A stretch of DNA of 64,000 nt from Pyrrhosoma nymphula (Eukaryota > Arthropoda > Insecta > Odonata > Coenagrionidae). Position 1 is the stretch's first letter; each line of letters opens with the position of its first letter. This document shows, piece by piece, positions 47,158-59,661 of the stretch. Position numbers and translations under genes: made by a program. The stretch lies in contig OY754331.1 of assembly GCA_963573305.1 (NCBI GenBank), positions 12,124,868 to 12,188,867 on the forward strand. The letters run 5' to 3'. The notes beneath the pieces were generated by a model. The model ran no database searches. It saw only the letters and a program-made list of their open reading frames with translations, and was not told the DNA's origin.

Positions 47158-50100
47158 ATGTATCGCGACGTCGGGATTAGACTGCGACAAAAAACGGCGC
47201 CAACGAGTCTACAGTTCAACGTCCCTTCCGACGGACGGAGTACTTCACTTGAGTTGGTCTCCAAGTCGCACGCAACTAGGGATAGAAATGCCACCAAAAC
47301 ATTTTCCGCCGATTCTCGGATTCAAACGCAGGTGATTGTTTTGGAAAGCCAGTTACGTAGCCCCCAAGCATAACTGCCCCGACAACGGATCGCATATAAT
47401 TGGCGTGCGTTATGATCTATCATGTACGTAGGTGATTCGCGATGAGCTAATGTTGGCCGGCTACGTTGCGCAAAAATCCACGAGGTCACAAATATATATA
47501 TATTCCGTTTCATCCCTTTTCCATTTCCCATTCGCTGTTTCGACTCGCTTCCCTCTCTCCGCTTTTCCACTTCCTCTCCTTCCAGTTCACCCCAACTCTC
47601 CACGCACATACATATCTAGGTAGATACATACATAACACACGCGCGTGCGCAGTCACGGGCGCACGCAAACAGGCATGCCGACGCTCGTTCGCTCGCTGGC
47701 CCATATTTGCCGAGAGAGGTCGAAATGGCAAAAAATAAACGGAAAAAAACAAGGGAGCCGTGAGATAATAGTGGTGCGGGAGGCTGTTCGGGTGATGGGC
47801 GCGTGGAAGAGGAGGAGATGGGAGAGAATGGAAAGGGGCAAAAAAGGGGCAGAGAGAGAGAGAGAGGGAGGGAGAGAGCATGATGGGAAGTCTCGGAAAG
47901 AGCCCCGCAGGGGACACACAGGAAGGGAAAGACGACTAGTCTCTGGGAATGATCCCGCCCGCATAAAGAGCCTCCTCGAACGGGTAACAATAGGACAGGA
48001 AATGTTCAGCGGAATAAAAGAAATTGCGGAAATCTATGAAATGAGGAAGAAGAATAATGGGTGGTGGCAGAGGGTGGGCAGGCAGGGAAACCCAGTCTAG
48101 AAACTCACTTTTTCTTCCTCCACGCAGCCTCCTCGCCACACCCCCCCACGAAACTCTCCTCTTGGAGAGAGAGTACACATATATTCGCCTCCTCTCCTGT
48201 CCTCCCAGTCTCTCTTTCCCTCCACACGGCCTCAACCTTTCATTCTTCCCGTCACTGAAAAATATACGGATTAAAAATACAAAATAAAAAAAGTGTGATA
48301 CGCCTTCCCCTCCCTTTATTCGGCGCTACTGAGTTTTCTTTTAGGCTTTTGCCTTTTTCATATTTTTTCATCCAAGTCCCTCCACCACCAACGTTCTATC
48401 TCTCTCCCTCTCTTTCCATTACGTTTATAAATTTTTGCCGAAGTGGAGAGAAGAGCGAATGAACTCGGTCGTCTGAGCGTCCCTCCTCCCTCCCCCCTCC
48501 ACCCTTTTCCACCCCTCCCCTCTTTCCCTTCCCCCGCACCACAGCACCGTGGTGATCGCGGGAGCGGCTGCTTGCTACACTCACTCCTCGCGCACGCTGC
48601 ATGGGACGGCGGGGGTGGCAGAGGGTTGGTGCTTTGTTGGTGCACGGAGGAGGAGGAAGAAAGGATCCAGCGAGTAGAGGGGGAGGAGGTATATATGTGC
48701 ACGATAGGAGTGGTAGGAAGGGGTGGCGTCGAGGGTTTGAGAGTTTTTTTCAGGAAAGGATACAAAAACAAGATGGAAACGATTGATCCCCGCCGCGCCG
48801 GTTTCATTTGTGTCCCCTTCCCCTCTATTCCCCTTCTCTCCTCATTCCTCCATACCCTTTATTTGGCCTCCCACCCATATCCTTTATCCTACTACCCTTC
48901 TCTCCTCCCTATCTTGTGTCCCATGGTCTCTTCTTGGTGCAAAAATAATATATCCTGTGCAGGAGACTCCCTGTTGCTTCCTCCTCGGCCTTGTTGCCCT
49001 TCTGCCATTTTTAGATTTCTACAAGAATATTACTAACAGATCACTGGAGCATCCATTGAAGAATAAATGTGGAATTCACTCATATAAGGGGTCATGAAAA
49101 TATCTTTTGAATAGTAACTGACCGGGGAAGAAGTGTATGAGGGATGAAACCTTCACAGGTTTTCCACAGGCTGGATAATTCCGCTGCCGACGTATCGAAA
49201 ACTTACTCTGCCATCGTCTTTTCGGCGTTGATACCGGATTTTTGATTTTTGCCACGTTATTGGTTTTTTTGTTGAGTCACGTCTCATTGGCAGTTTACCG
49301 GGCATTTTCATTTTGCTTGCCGTCTTTGTTTTGTGTGGAACAGTCGTTCAAGATTGGCCAACCATAAGGATTTCAGAAAATGAACCTTCGCGAGCATTTT
49401 GGACAAAGAATTCCTCCGAATAATTTCCTTGGGAAACTCGAGATTCAAAAGAGTATAAATGGGTTCTTCACGAAAAGTAAATTCAGGACAAAAGGTAAAA
49501 TAATCAATATTTTCAAGAAGAATTCAAGTTTTTAGGGATATCCTCGGTCTATGTGTATCGGGAGTCGAAGGACAGGTAGATGTAGAGAGAGGAAGACTAA
49601 AGTGGCGGCTTTAAGATCAGTTAGTAAAGAATGCCGTAGTCTCTTAGAAGTGAAAAGGAGGGAGATGGAGAATCAAAGCCAAGCAATCACCATATCAATC
49701 AACGCGGAAGAATATAGATCAACATTTTGGACATTCGTTTGAGTTGACCGTTCTGCACTTGGTCGGCGGATATGGAATGTTTAAGAGTTTTGATAACGTC
49801 ATTCGTGTTTAAAATTTTATGTAGGACTGCATATTCACAAAAGCGTAGGAGGAAAACAGGGGGGGTCATTTCTCAAATAAAGACTTTTTAAATGTTCATT
49901 CTGCTCCATGCTCTTCTTCATCCATTTGCTCATTCTTAGTGTGTAGCCAGCAGTCGATATAAACGCATTTCAAGACATGCAGAGAAAGATAACGTTGAAG
50001 ATTTTGAACATTCGGCTTGCCACGGAGATTCAAGTTTTTAAAACCACAGTCCAAGTGTATTGTAAAAAGAGTTAAGCGTCTTTACTTCGTGAAAATTATG

Positions 50101-50255
50101 AAACACATTTTAGTTTATCGTGTGTGTCGATAAGGCATGCAAAACTTTATTACCGAGGAGAATATTCACTAGCCGATAAAATTCTAGTGATGCAAATTTT
50201 TGGGACGAGTATGCACTTTAAAAATTCATTCGTTCAAATATAAACTGGTTTTGCA
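47158..50255. other. Stretch dominated by CpG-rich, strand-asymmetric DNA (about 47500-48960)
   Basis: Alternating CT-rich and GA-rich blocks, with a GA run at 47847-47877, C runs near 48490 and dense CpG. Many overlapping open frames are compositional. 48960-50255 is AT-rich with no feature recognised. The patch could be a promoter or enhancer, but no motif is assignable. Confidence 0.4.
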
Positions 50256-50814
50256 TTAAGGAGGTTCCGCCGCGACTGTGTGAGTCAAAACAAATACTAA
50301 ATTCCACATTTTTTATATTTTGTCCAAAAAATCCTGCTTTCGCTGATGAAATGCGTTGCTCACAGAAAACCAAAAGTAGAAAAAATGCAGATTATTCCTC
50401 GAATGTATTTTAAATGGGCACTTTTTTTTACAGCCATAGGAGCCAACTGCAGTGCCATTTCCTACAATTACCGCATTTTGACTACTATTACGGAATTAAT
50501 TATTCAATAACTAGAACAATAAGGTGGTAAGATGCCTATGTTTTATTTTTATTCAATTTCTCTGGATTATTTCGTACTCATAAATAGTTTTCCGCAAAAA
50601 TGGCATTTATATTTTATGGAAAAATACTATTTTTACCCGTGTTTCTCTCATTCCCCCATTGAACACAATGTAATTTCAAGTTCAATTATAGAATAAAATA
50701 GCGTGGAAAGGTATTATTTTGTTGTTCATATCAGATACAGGACAACATTTTCTACGAGTAGACAGAATATAAATAAAATGGCATTTTAGTCATTTTACGG
50801 TGGAACCACCTTAA
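50256..50814 (+). mobile_element. TTAA-flanked MITE, copy 1 (551 bp)
   Basis: The element 50260-50810 is flanked by TTAA (50256-50259 and 50811-50814). Its ends, GGAGGTTCCGCCG and the complement of GGTGGTTCCACCG, are short imperfect inverted repeats. Copy 2 aligns with it along its whole length in reverse orientation. TTAA duplication is characteristic of piggyBac-type transposition. There is no coding capacity, so it needs a transposase supplied elsewhere. Confidence 0.85.
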
Positions 50815-53800
50815 GAAAGGCCTGATGTTTCTAGAGAACACAAATGGGGTGAATTACTATCGGAGACTCGAAGGCAATATGGTTACCAACCTTTGATGTC
50901 CGATATCGCCCATCTATGTAAGTACCGCTGATATAACTGCCATGATTGTGTGATTCCCTTGCACCCATTTCCTTGCCTTTTTGATAATAGCCGTGAGTGT
51001 TTTTATAATTTCTTCATGCTATAATTATTCCACTCAACATTTATAACTCAACACGGGTAGAATGTCACGACTTCATTCTCATCCATCTTCCTTCGCTACA
51101 TTTCCATGCGGTCGTCCATTCAGTCCTTCAATCACAATCCTCTCAAGAGTTCGAAATACTTTATCGATAACCACGATTCAAAATCGGTGCATTAACTTAC
51201 TGAAATGCTCTAAGTGCTGTGTTAATTAAACCAGGATTGTAATGACGCACATAAAATGCTTGGAAATGTTTTTGCGTAATAAATGTGTACAAATTTAACT
51301 AGTTTTAGCTTTACCTAACTCTGGAGTAAGGAAGTAATCATAATTATTGCTACTACCAAATGAGTATGCATTTTAAACAATTTATTTAACCTTAATCTCT
51401 GATTGTTTTAGGAACCGCATTCAAAGGTGATTTTTTATAATTTACCAAATGCTGACAGAGAATGGAGTCGTGGCCGTGTAAAGAAAGATTTTATTTACAT
51501 TATATTCTTTGGCTAAGCGGCATACTAACGCCTAAAATCTCAAAGAAGGTATGCAATATTCTGATTTTTTAACCTGCAGATTCACATGTATTTAGGTTCA
51601 TTACCACCTCGTTGCTAAAAAACGATCAATACAGATAATTCTTATCAGTGCGGGAATCGATCTTGCTTTGTTTCATAAACAATATCAAAGAGGCCACAAA
51701 GAGGTTAAACATTTTTCATAGGATCTGACTCCAGCTCTATCCAAATTCAGCATTATGCAATAGCGCATAAACACAGTGTTGACACCCGCGGTACTAAGGT
51801 TATATGCAAATGAATGGGAGTTTCTTATTGAAAGGAAATTTAACAGGTAGAGCAGATGTTTAATCCATGTCCATCAAGGATGTTGTCCATCAATGTATCC
51901 AACTAGTTTCCCTAATTTCGCAAGAAGGATATGTATAGCCTCGTCTCGAGCATTCTCGAGCTCGCTTTGCTTGATTACCTCACCAGGTTTCGTCTCTTGG
52001 TTCTAGTTTTCATTTCCCCGCCCACCCAAAGACGCTGACACTACGTATGTTTTTGTCGGCTGCCGTCATTTGCCACGTTGTCGGCTGGCATTTGTTGCCC
52101 ATCACCTCCAGACGAAAGCTGAGCTGTGGGTGTTGTAAACACCTTCGTGCTGGTCAATGTTGTCCCACAGGGTGGTCAGCAATCCTGACCAGCATGCCTT
52201 GCGGAAGTAAACAAACCTTCCCTCTGATTACCCATCCGCTTAGTTAGCTGGCTGGGTATTTCGGTCACTCCTCTCCGCCACTCGATAGCATTGCTTGGTA
52301 TACCATTATCAGTCCCCTTTAATGTATCTGCCAACATAATTAATTCAGGCCAGGGTGCGTGCTGGGGGCACCAGGAGTTAATCATGTCCCATCGTGCAAC
52401 GCAAGGCTTCATGCATTTCCCTCGACAATCTCGACGTCGATAATATTGATCTATCCACTGTTTATTTATAAATATATTAATATATATATATATATTAATT
52501 TTTTGAAAGTCATGTACTTAGTATTAGATGACGAGTCTACCTAAGGCCATTCTTAATATTCGTGCCAGTTATTTAATTAGATTTAGACTCATGCTTCATT
52601 TCTTTAGGTACATTAAAGTACTCTTTCACGAAGGAGGAACAATTAAGCAGAAAGTAAGAACTCCAGTTAGAACTCAGTCAAGACGTGTTCTATAGGTTCT
52701 GATATAATTTTAAATGCCTTTAAGGCCCTTCATATCTAAACCTTTTTCTGTCCACGGAAGCTCAGAAAAATGTTTTTTTATTCAATAACTTTTTCACAGT
52801 TAAAATTTGTGAAAAATGAAATCTTTTAGATATCTGTATTGATTGCGTATAGTTTTTTTGCTCTTTCAGCTCTTCATAAAGGAGCCTAAAGCTTATTTCC
52901 TGCGGGGAAATATTTTGGTGACACAGTATTGGTTCTAATGTTTATTTTCCTTGCCTTAATATTTCATTGGAACCTACTGTACGGCTTCAGGGCGAATATA
53001 TTCTATCAATAATTTTTAAATTCTACGAAAATTCTTCCCGTTTATCAGTTTACGGTGAAGAAATTTAATTTATGACAGTAGTCGTTATCTATTTACAAAG
53101 TTGATACATTTCGCTATGAAATGTAAGGCAAACTGTTGTAAAATTTAAGCGTTGAAAGTTGTCGTTATAACGCCTGTATATTTCGATCAATCCGGTTACC
53201 GTAAAGTATTCCTTATCCAAGACTGACAAGAAAATTCAATTAATTATCCGATTAAAGCGATATATTGAAGCAACAGTAGGCAAATAATGACCTTTTCAAA
53301 CAAAAATAACAAGCTACTAACCATTAAATAAAGTTTCTCATCGCGGGTAACGAGGAGGAAATACGACAAGGGCTTTTATTTTTTTGCCTTTCTTTTCAGC
53401 CTTTGTTATCCGGCATCCAAAAGCAGTGGCGGCAAAAATCCGACGGAAAAACTATATTCTTCCACGGTCATTTCGCAACCCACCCACTCACTCGCTCCCA
53501 CCCTGCCAACTCCCCCCTCCCAACGCAAACCAACCTCCCCCCGTCTCACCCCTCCCGGGGAGGAAAAAGCGACAATTCCGCCATGGTTCCTGCATCAAGG
53601 ATCCTTTAAGGCTATTAAAAGAGCTTCCTCCCGACTCACCCACGCTCTTCGCAGTCTTACTCCTCCTCTCCGACGCCAAAGGGAAAGAAGGAGAAAAGGG
53701 AACGGGGAGGGATGTGGAGAGGACGAATGGAGGGAAAGGGAGGCGAGATAAGAGAGGGAATCTGTTCAAAAAGGAGAGAAGGAACGGGAGGTGGATTGGA

Positions 53801-53903
53801 CAGAGAGATCGGCGCACAGCTTATTGGCATCCCCGAGGATCCACCCCTAGAGTCGAGCCGAAAACCCTTCCTAACCCTTCCTCCCCGCACCCTTACACCA
53901 CGG
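50815..53903. other. Unassigned stretch
   Basis: AT-rich, with a TA microsatellite at about 52474-52500. A somewhat GC-rich part (51990-52440) has no recognised protein. A CpG-rich patch lies at 53460-53900. No gene recognised. Confidence 0.4.
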
Positions 53904-54135
53904 CGTCACCCAGAACGTTTCATTTACTACATCTACACATTACTACCCTATGAGCCGCCGCGGGGGTGAATGGTGAGGGGGAAAAGGTCACCAGCCATGA
54001 CAAAGGGTGGAAAGGAATTGGAAGAGGGAACGGAAGAAAGTGAACTGTAGGTATGCAAAGGTAGTTTGAGCGAAATATCACTTCACTTAGAATTTGACCG
54101 TCACCCAGAACGTTTTTTTTACTACATCTACACAT
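53904..54135. repeat. 37-bp direct repeats flanking a CR1-like 3' end
   Basis: Repeats 53904-53940 and 54099-54135 differ at two positions. Both begin CGTCACCCAGAACGTTT and end TACTACATCTACACAT. Between them, the minus strand reads like a CR1 3' UTR ending GCGGCTCATAGGGTAGTA and a TAGATG-like tail, similar to the end of the 28 kb element. Either a short 3' fragment inserted with a long target duplication, or a segment duplicated in tandem. Confidence 0.7.
53924..54098 (-). mobile_element. 3'-end fragment of a CR1-like element
   Basis: A minus-strand GGGTAGTA block is followed by a hexamer-like tail, and a CpG-rich segment (CCCGCGGCGGCTC) lies upstream. This matches the 3' terminal layout of the element at 28267. 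No coding part remains. Confidence 0.6.
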
Positions 54136-55622
54136 CATGTGAAAAAATAGGGGCTAGTTTGTTAATAACGGGTTTCAAAAGTTCGCTGTTTACGTTATCG
54201 TAACCAGGGGCTTTGATAGCAGGAAAAGATCTTACTAATTTAGTTATTTCAGCAGGATGTACTGATTCTAGGTACATAGAGTCGAAGCTATGTGAATAAT
54301 CACAACACTTAGCGACGAATTCATCAATGTCACTGTCATTACTAGTATTATTACTATCGTAGGAGGAAACAAAATAGTCATTAAATTCCCTAGCTATTTA
54401 AGACCGAGCAGATGTTATACTACCGTCAATTTCCAGGCAGATTTAATGGGCACTGAGTGGTATGCGGCCTGATATTTCCTTGAGTATTCTCCATTGCGTC
54501 TTTGAGTTACCATTGGCCCCTTGAAATCTGTGCAAATAGCAGTTATTGTCGGCAATCCTAAGTTCATTTTTCAGATTATTTCTACAGTTAATAAATTCCT
54601 TTGCTAAATTTTCGTTTAATTATTGCGTCTATGTTTCTTGAGGAGATAGTTTTTCCTTTCAATAACGTTAAGAATATGACTAGTTTGACTAGTACATGAC
54701 TATGACTAGTACATGGCTTTAATTTTTTTCTTGTGTCGTAATTATTGACTTTAATTCTTGATGCAGATAGAGCACCTATTAGTATGTCATGAAATAACGA
54801 AAAATCCTTTGATGTGTCTACTTCGTTTACAACTGGACTCCTATCTACCTCAGCCATTTTGATTTTAAAGTATTCATAGTCTATCTTAGTTTTGGCAGGA
54901 GTAGTCGTTAATTTTTCTTTGCATAATGGCTCTTTCACACAAATAGAACAGCGAATCATAGAGTGATCGGTTATTGCTTCATGAAGCACATCTATTTGGA
55001 GGTCATACGTGAACATTTTATGTAACCTAGCGAACAGGTGATCAATACAGGTAGCAGAGTTTCCTGATTCCCTAGTTGGCGAGTCAATCAGACACGCTAA
55101 TCCTAAGGAGCTCATTAAGTTTAAGTAATGATTAGAATCATTAGAAGATACCATAATATTTATGTTGACATCACCAATGACAATTATATTACCTTTTAAA
55201 CGATACATAAGTGGTTAAAGTTCAGATAAAAATTGTGCTATCGGAAAATTTTGATCTCTATAGAGAGCAATTAACTGTAATTCGAAATTTTCATGTTTGA
55301 GGGTCAACTGGGCAAAACCAGCAGTGACAGCTTGAATTACATTAGAGTAGCAATCAATTGCACTTTGTACATAAACAATAACACCTCTGGCTCGGCTACT
55401 ACCACAGCATTGAGCAAAATATTTGTAACCATTTAATTTGTAAAGGTGAAGTTCATGTTCACAAACCCATATTTCACTCAGTATGATTATACTCGGTAAA
55501 TAAGAAAGGCCATGTAGATACGTTATAAATGAATAAAAGTTTGATCTAAGACTACGGATATTTTGATGAACAATACATAATATACTGCTATGAAATATCT
55601 TACTATTAGTGTAATCTGACAT
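54136..55622 (-). pseudogene. ORF2 of a two-ORF non-LTR element: endonuclease and RT N-terminus, broken
   Basis: The ORF starts at an ATG at 55620-55622, nine bases after the ORF1 stop. The endonuclease reads VHQNIRSLRS (Asn), LSEIWV (Glu), ALYRDQ, IGDVNIN (Asp-x-Asn), CIDHLF and ITDHSMI (Asp-His), so the catalytic residues are in place. An in-frame TAA (55215-55217) splits it after LSEL, a frameshift occurs near 54600, and two more stops follow before the RT begins (IKAPGYDNVNSELLKP). The sequence is cut off inside the RT at 54136, so palm and thumb are missing. In life it would nick DNA and start target-primed copying; this copy is dead. Confidence 0.85.
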
Positions 55623-55630
55623 TCTTAATT

Positions 55631-56570
55631 TTATAAAAAAATTATATCGTCGAAACTGGTCAGAACAAACACTGGTTCTTTCTCAGCTTTTTGCATTAAA
55701 AATTTACCTCCACGTATCCACAAATATTTATAGCCTTTCTCATTCTTTGCAATCCTTGCAGCATGCAGTACTTCTCTCCTTTCAAGACAAAGAACTTCGT
55801 TTTATGTATAGAGGGGTGGGTGTCACATCGAGGTTCAGGTGCCGCGTTGAGAAGTCCCTCTTTACTCTTCTTTTTGCCAGTAGATTTTCCTTGATGTGCT
55901 GACGGAGGAACTTAACGTGGATACCACTATGCCCACGTTCCGACTTGGGTCTGAAGCGGTAACAGCTGTCAATGTCATCCGCTTGGACTATAACCCCCAA
56001 CTCGGCCCCAATATTACTAATTATGCTCGGAAGGTCCTCGTTTTTTTGAAGTGGGTAACCGTGAATCTCGACTGAATTTGATAAACTGCGTTGCTCAAGG
56101 TCGTCGGACTGTTTGGCAAGAAGCGCAATTTGCTTCTTCAGTGATCGATTTTCACTTTCTAATAAGTCCATTCTAGCAAAGCAGTCGTCGAATTGCTTAT
56201 TATGAGCCTAAAACACCGAAGACAAATCGTCCAATTGATCATACGACTTGTTGATCGAGTCTCCAAGATTAGCCTCTGTTGACTTTAGATCAGCTTTGAT
56301 TTCTTTAAATAGACCTAAAACTGTATCTGATGGAACTCTCTGGGACGCACTTATAATATGTGCACAAGTAGATTTACTGTTCATGCTGGATCTACGAACC
56401 ACAGTGCACTCACTACACCGCCAAACTTGCTTGCTGACTTTAATGGCTTCAGTGTCCTGTTTAATAAGAGGAATCTCTAAACAGTTCCCATGGAATTTGT
56501 TCCCACAATCAGATCACTCTAATAAACCTGTGTTACGCACTGACTTACTGCAAATTTTGCAAGAACTCAT
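55631..56570 (-). pseudogene. ORF1 of the two-ORF non-LTR element: PHD finger, coiled coil, FP25-like region
   Basis: The ORF starts at the ATG at 56568-56570. The first 60 residues form a C4HC3 zinc finger of PHD type: SCKIC, a second pair near SDCGNKFHGNC, and WRCSEC. The first Cys of the second pair is now a TGA (56514-56516). A Lys/Asp/Glu-rich region and a coiled coil (SENRSLKKQIALLAKQ) follow, with an in-frame TAG at 56208-56210. Next comes SVEIHGYPLQKNEDLPSII and a block ending VKFLRQHIKENLLAKRR, as in FP25-like ORF1 proteins of insect retrotransposons. After a frameshift near 55785 the C-terminus continues (AKNEKGYKYLWIRGGKF) to a stop at 55631. ORF1 proteins bind element RNA. Two stops and one shift disable this copy. 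Confidence 0.83.
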
Positions 56571-59527
56571 TTCGGTAACACGTTTTCACGAGCTAGTAAG
56601 CACAGAGCACACTTAGCAAAGCATAACTTTGAGTCGAGGAGCAGAACAAGACGTCCGAACTCGACGGAGGCCTGAACAGATCTGATTTGGTTTACACAAT
56701 TTCGCTGCATTGCCGCCGGTCACTGTCCATCCGTCCCGATTTAAGAGACGTGTCAGAGACCAAAGAATGCTGCATCGGCGTCGATCAAAAAGGCCAATTC
56801 CACCTTAAACCCCCCTCCCCCTTTCATCCCTCCGTCTCTCACACAACCCACCCCACCTCTTAAAACTCCTATCTCACCCCCACCCCTTTAGGTCCCGCTT
56901 GCCAAGCTGAATAAAGCTCGGCGCGGGGATTTATGGCTGAGATGAGGAGACTGTGTCACCGGTGGGGGATGGCGCAGGGCTGGGAGGGAGTGTGGCTGAT
57001 TGGGAGGGGGGGGAGGATCTGCGGGGGGGGGAGGGGGTGTGTGTTTTTAGAGGGGTGGTGCTAGGGGGAGTATTCGAAGGAGAATGGTGAGATGTGAAGG
57101 ACTGGAAAAAGGCTTGGCATAACCCTTAAAGGACTGAATTTTTACAAAACCTTTGAAAATTTCTATTTTTCAATTGATACTTTATTAATAATTTTACTTT
57201 TAAGTGCTATCGGGAGAAGGGAATCAGTTTGTCTCACCGATAAAACCCGTATAAAACAAACTCTTTCCAAGCTTGGGTGACACAAATGAGGAAATTGAAT
57301 GAAACCCAAGTATTTTCAAACAATAACTGAACTAGCAATGTATTTCACACAAAACCAACCAAATTACCAACTGGTCGAGTTTCCAGGCGATCATTATGCG
57401 AGCTTCCATTCAGCGAAAATGAATAAGTTATACAAGCACGAGAGGTTGAACTTCTCTCGAAGTACAATTGACTGAAATGCAGCAGGTTCACACAACGATG
57501 TCTCCTGGTCGCCGTCTCAACTGCAAAAGAGGGCGTTCTCAGGGGTGAATCAGCTGAGGAGGGGGTTTGTCGGCAAGGACGAGGAGGAATGGATAAGCTT
57601 AGGATATAGGCGATTGGTAGCCTTGGAGGGGAGGAAATAATGAGATGGGTAATAGATGGGGTGGAAGTTTTCAATTGGAGCAACAGGAATTGTTTTCTGA
57701 CTCCGGCCGCAGAATACAGGACCACAGCCTTTGTGCTTTGGTCAAAATGACCAAATGTCCATCCTTCCTCACTTCATGGACTATATACACGATTGAGGAC
57801 CTGGCGAGGGAAAGGCGCGGCGAAAGACACGGCGAAAGGGGTGGCGGAAGGCGTGGTGGAAGTCAGGGCAGAAGTTGCTGGCAGGAGTCGCTGCATTTTG
57901 GAGTCGCAGGCATTTTGGCCGTCGTTGGCGCTCAAGTCCTTCGGCTAAGTCCGGATGGTAAACAGTCCGCAGCGGGGAATTAAATGAAAAAAGGGGATAT
58001 ATGAAAAATATCAAACTCTTCATACAAACATTTTAGAAAAGAAATACATTTTATGTCCTCCTGAGCGAAAATTGCTGGTCAGGAGGTGCTAATACACATG
58101 TGATGTATCTTGGTAGACACAATAAGGAAAAAGACCGACACTAAAAATGAAAACATAAACATTTCAGTTCAAATCCTGTTGATTCAAAAATCCGCTTTTA
58201 ACAAAGACTTCTTCGCTTTTTTTTCAAAACACCCTCACCATCAATCTGTGCCAGATTATCCTACCAAATATTTAATTGCCTTGGCACCACAACACACAGT
58301 CTTCTTTCGCCACAGGCATTATTTAGTATTGGCAGATCATAAATATTATTTCTTCTGAGTTCCACGTCATGTCGGCATTGTCTATAGTTCTTATATTTCG
58401 CACTAAAATAGTTGTTAACAATTAAAGTGTAGTCAAACAGAGTTTCCTATGGTAAGATATTTAATTTATGGTAAATTTGAATCAATTGCACAGTATTATT
58501 ATTTTTTTGTCCATACTATGTATCGTCATGGCAATCTTATTTTGCAATTTTTAAAAAAATTGGATTTGTACATGTTTGCAGTATTTTCACAAATACGTAT
58601 CCCATACCTACCTTAATAAGTATTCTACAAGGTCATAATATTGCTGGCCACAAACTTTTTAATATGATATATTTGGTATGAAACTTTTCGGAATTTGCTA
58701 TTCAAAGTAAATGTGGGATCTCTAAATTTAAATCTGTAATCTACACCCGCACGTATTTACTTGAGATATTGTAGGACAAACATATGCTGCAGTATTATTC
58801 ACATTAAAATGGAAAATGAAAGTAGGATGCACGTAATGTGTTAATATGAAAGTCATTCATATTATTCACTATTTTATTTTAGTGAATATTTTTGATTTCA
58901 TACTGTTGCAATAGGTAAAAGATGAAGTCATTCCAAAATCCACCGATTATTTTTTAGTTTTTTCATTTATTGTTGACACTCTTTATGACTTTATAATGTG
59001 TTCTAATGTTAGGACAAAAGCTAGGTGAAAACGTACACATACTAATCTAAAAATAACACTCCCTATTCCGGAAAACTGAATTTTATTGATACATCAATGA
59101 CAAGTGTTGACTTGGTGCGGACATGTGTTATAGCCATGCATTTCGCATTTTTGAGTCCATTGTATTTATTGGATTTATTTATCTTTCTTTTAAAGTGTTT
59201 TGAAAAGTATCAACTATCATTGATCGAAAACGTTTGGCTTACTCCCATATAGTAACGCTGGTCCATAATGGGTTCACAGGATTGATGGGATGAGTGGAAG
59301 GCGAGCATAGAAGTGGGATCGAGTTCTAATTTGACGTTACATTCATATTCCAGTGAAATCCTCTCGAGCTTTGCCGGGAAATAATCAAATCCTACATTAC
59401 ATTCTCATACTGCCTACATTCATACTTCGACCCACGGCTACAGGATGAAAGACAGGGGCTGATTGGACACCAACTTTGAAGAAGGGTTATAATAGAAAAA
59501 AGGAATGGTTGGTGGGAAAGGACAATC
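56571..59527. other. Unassigned stretch with CpG-rich patch (about 56760-57080)
   Basis: The patch is C-rich then G-rich with homopolymer runs and directly follows the retrotransposon 5' end. The remainder is AT-rich. Frames at 57345-57725 and 57645-57983 have no motif. Confidence 0.4.
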
Positions 59528-59661
59528 ATTGAGGGTGGTTACAATGGTGAGGTGAGCTCTTACGGCTGGACAAATACCAACATTAAAGGGAGTCTCCAAT
59601 AGCCGTAAGAAATTGTTTACGGCTATTGGAGACTCCCTTTAATTTTGGTATTGAGGGTGGT
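59528..59661 (-). mobile_element. Hairpin-plus-tail element (copy ix), 12-bp target duplication
   Basis: Arms 59573-59608 and 59617-59652 form a nearly perfect hairpin with an eight-base loop. The minus-strand tail (59540-59572) has TTTGTCCAGCCGTAAGAGC and CACCTCACCATTG, only loosely like the shared tail. ATTGAGGGTGGT at 59528-59539 and 59650-59661 bounds the body. Confidence 0.72.

Noticed and set aside
47465..49036. Many 100-200 codon frames on both strands
   Set aside because: Compositional artefacts of GA/CT-rich DNA, with overlapping frames in several phases and no motif.
52047..52412. GC-richer block with opposing frames
   Set aside because: No motif found on either strand; it could be an old transposon but nothing supports a call.
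53384..53969. 189-codon plus-strand frame
   Set aside because: Low-complexity basic/proline-rich product inside a CpG-rich patch, with no recognisable domain.
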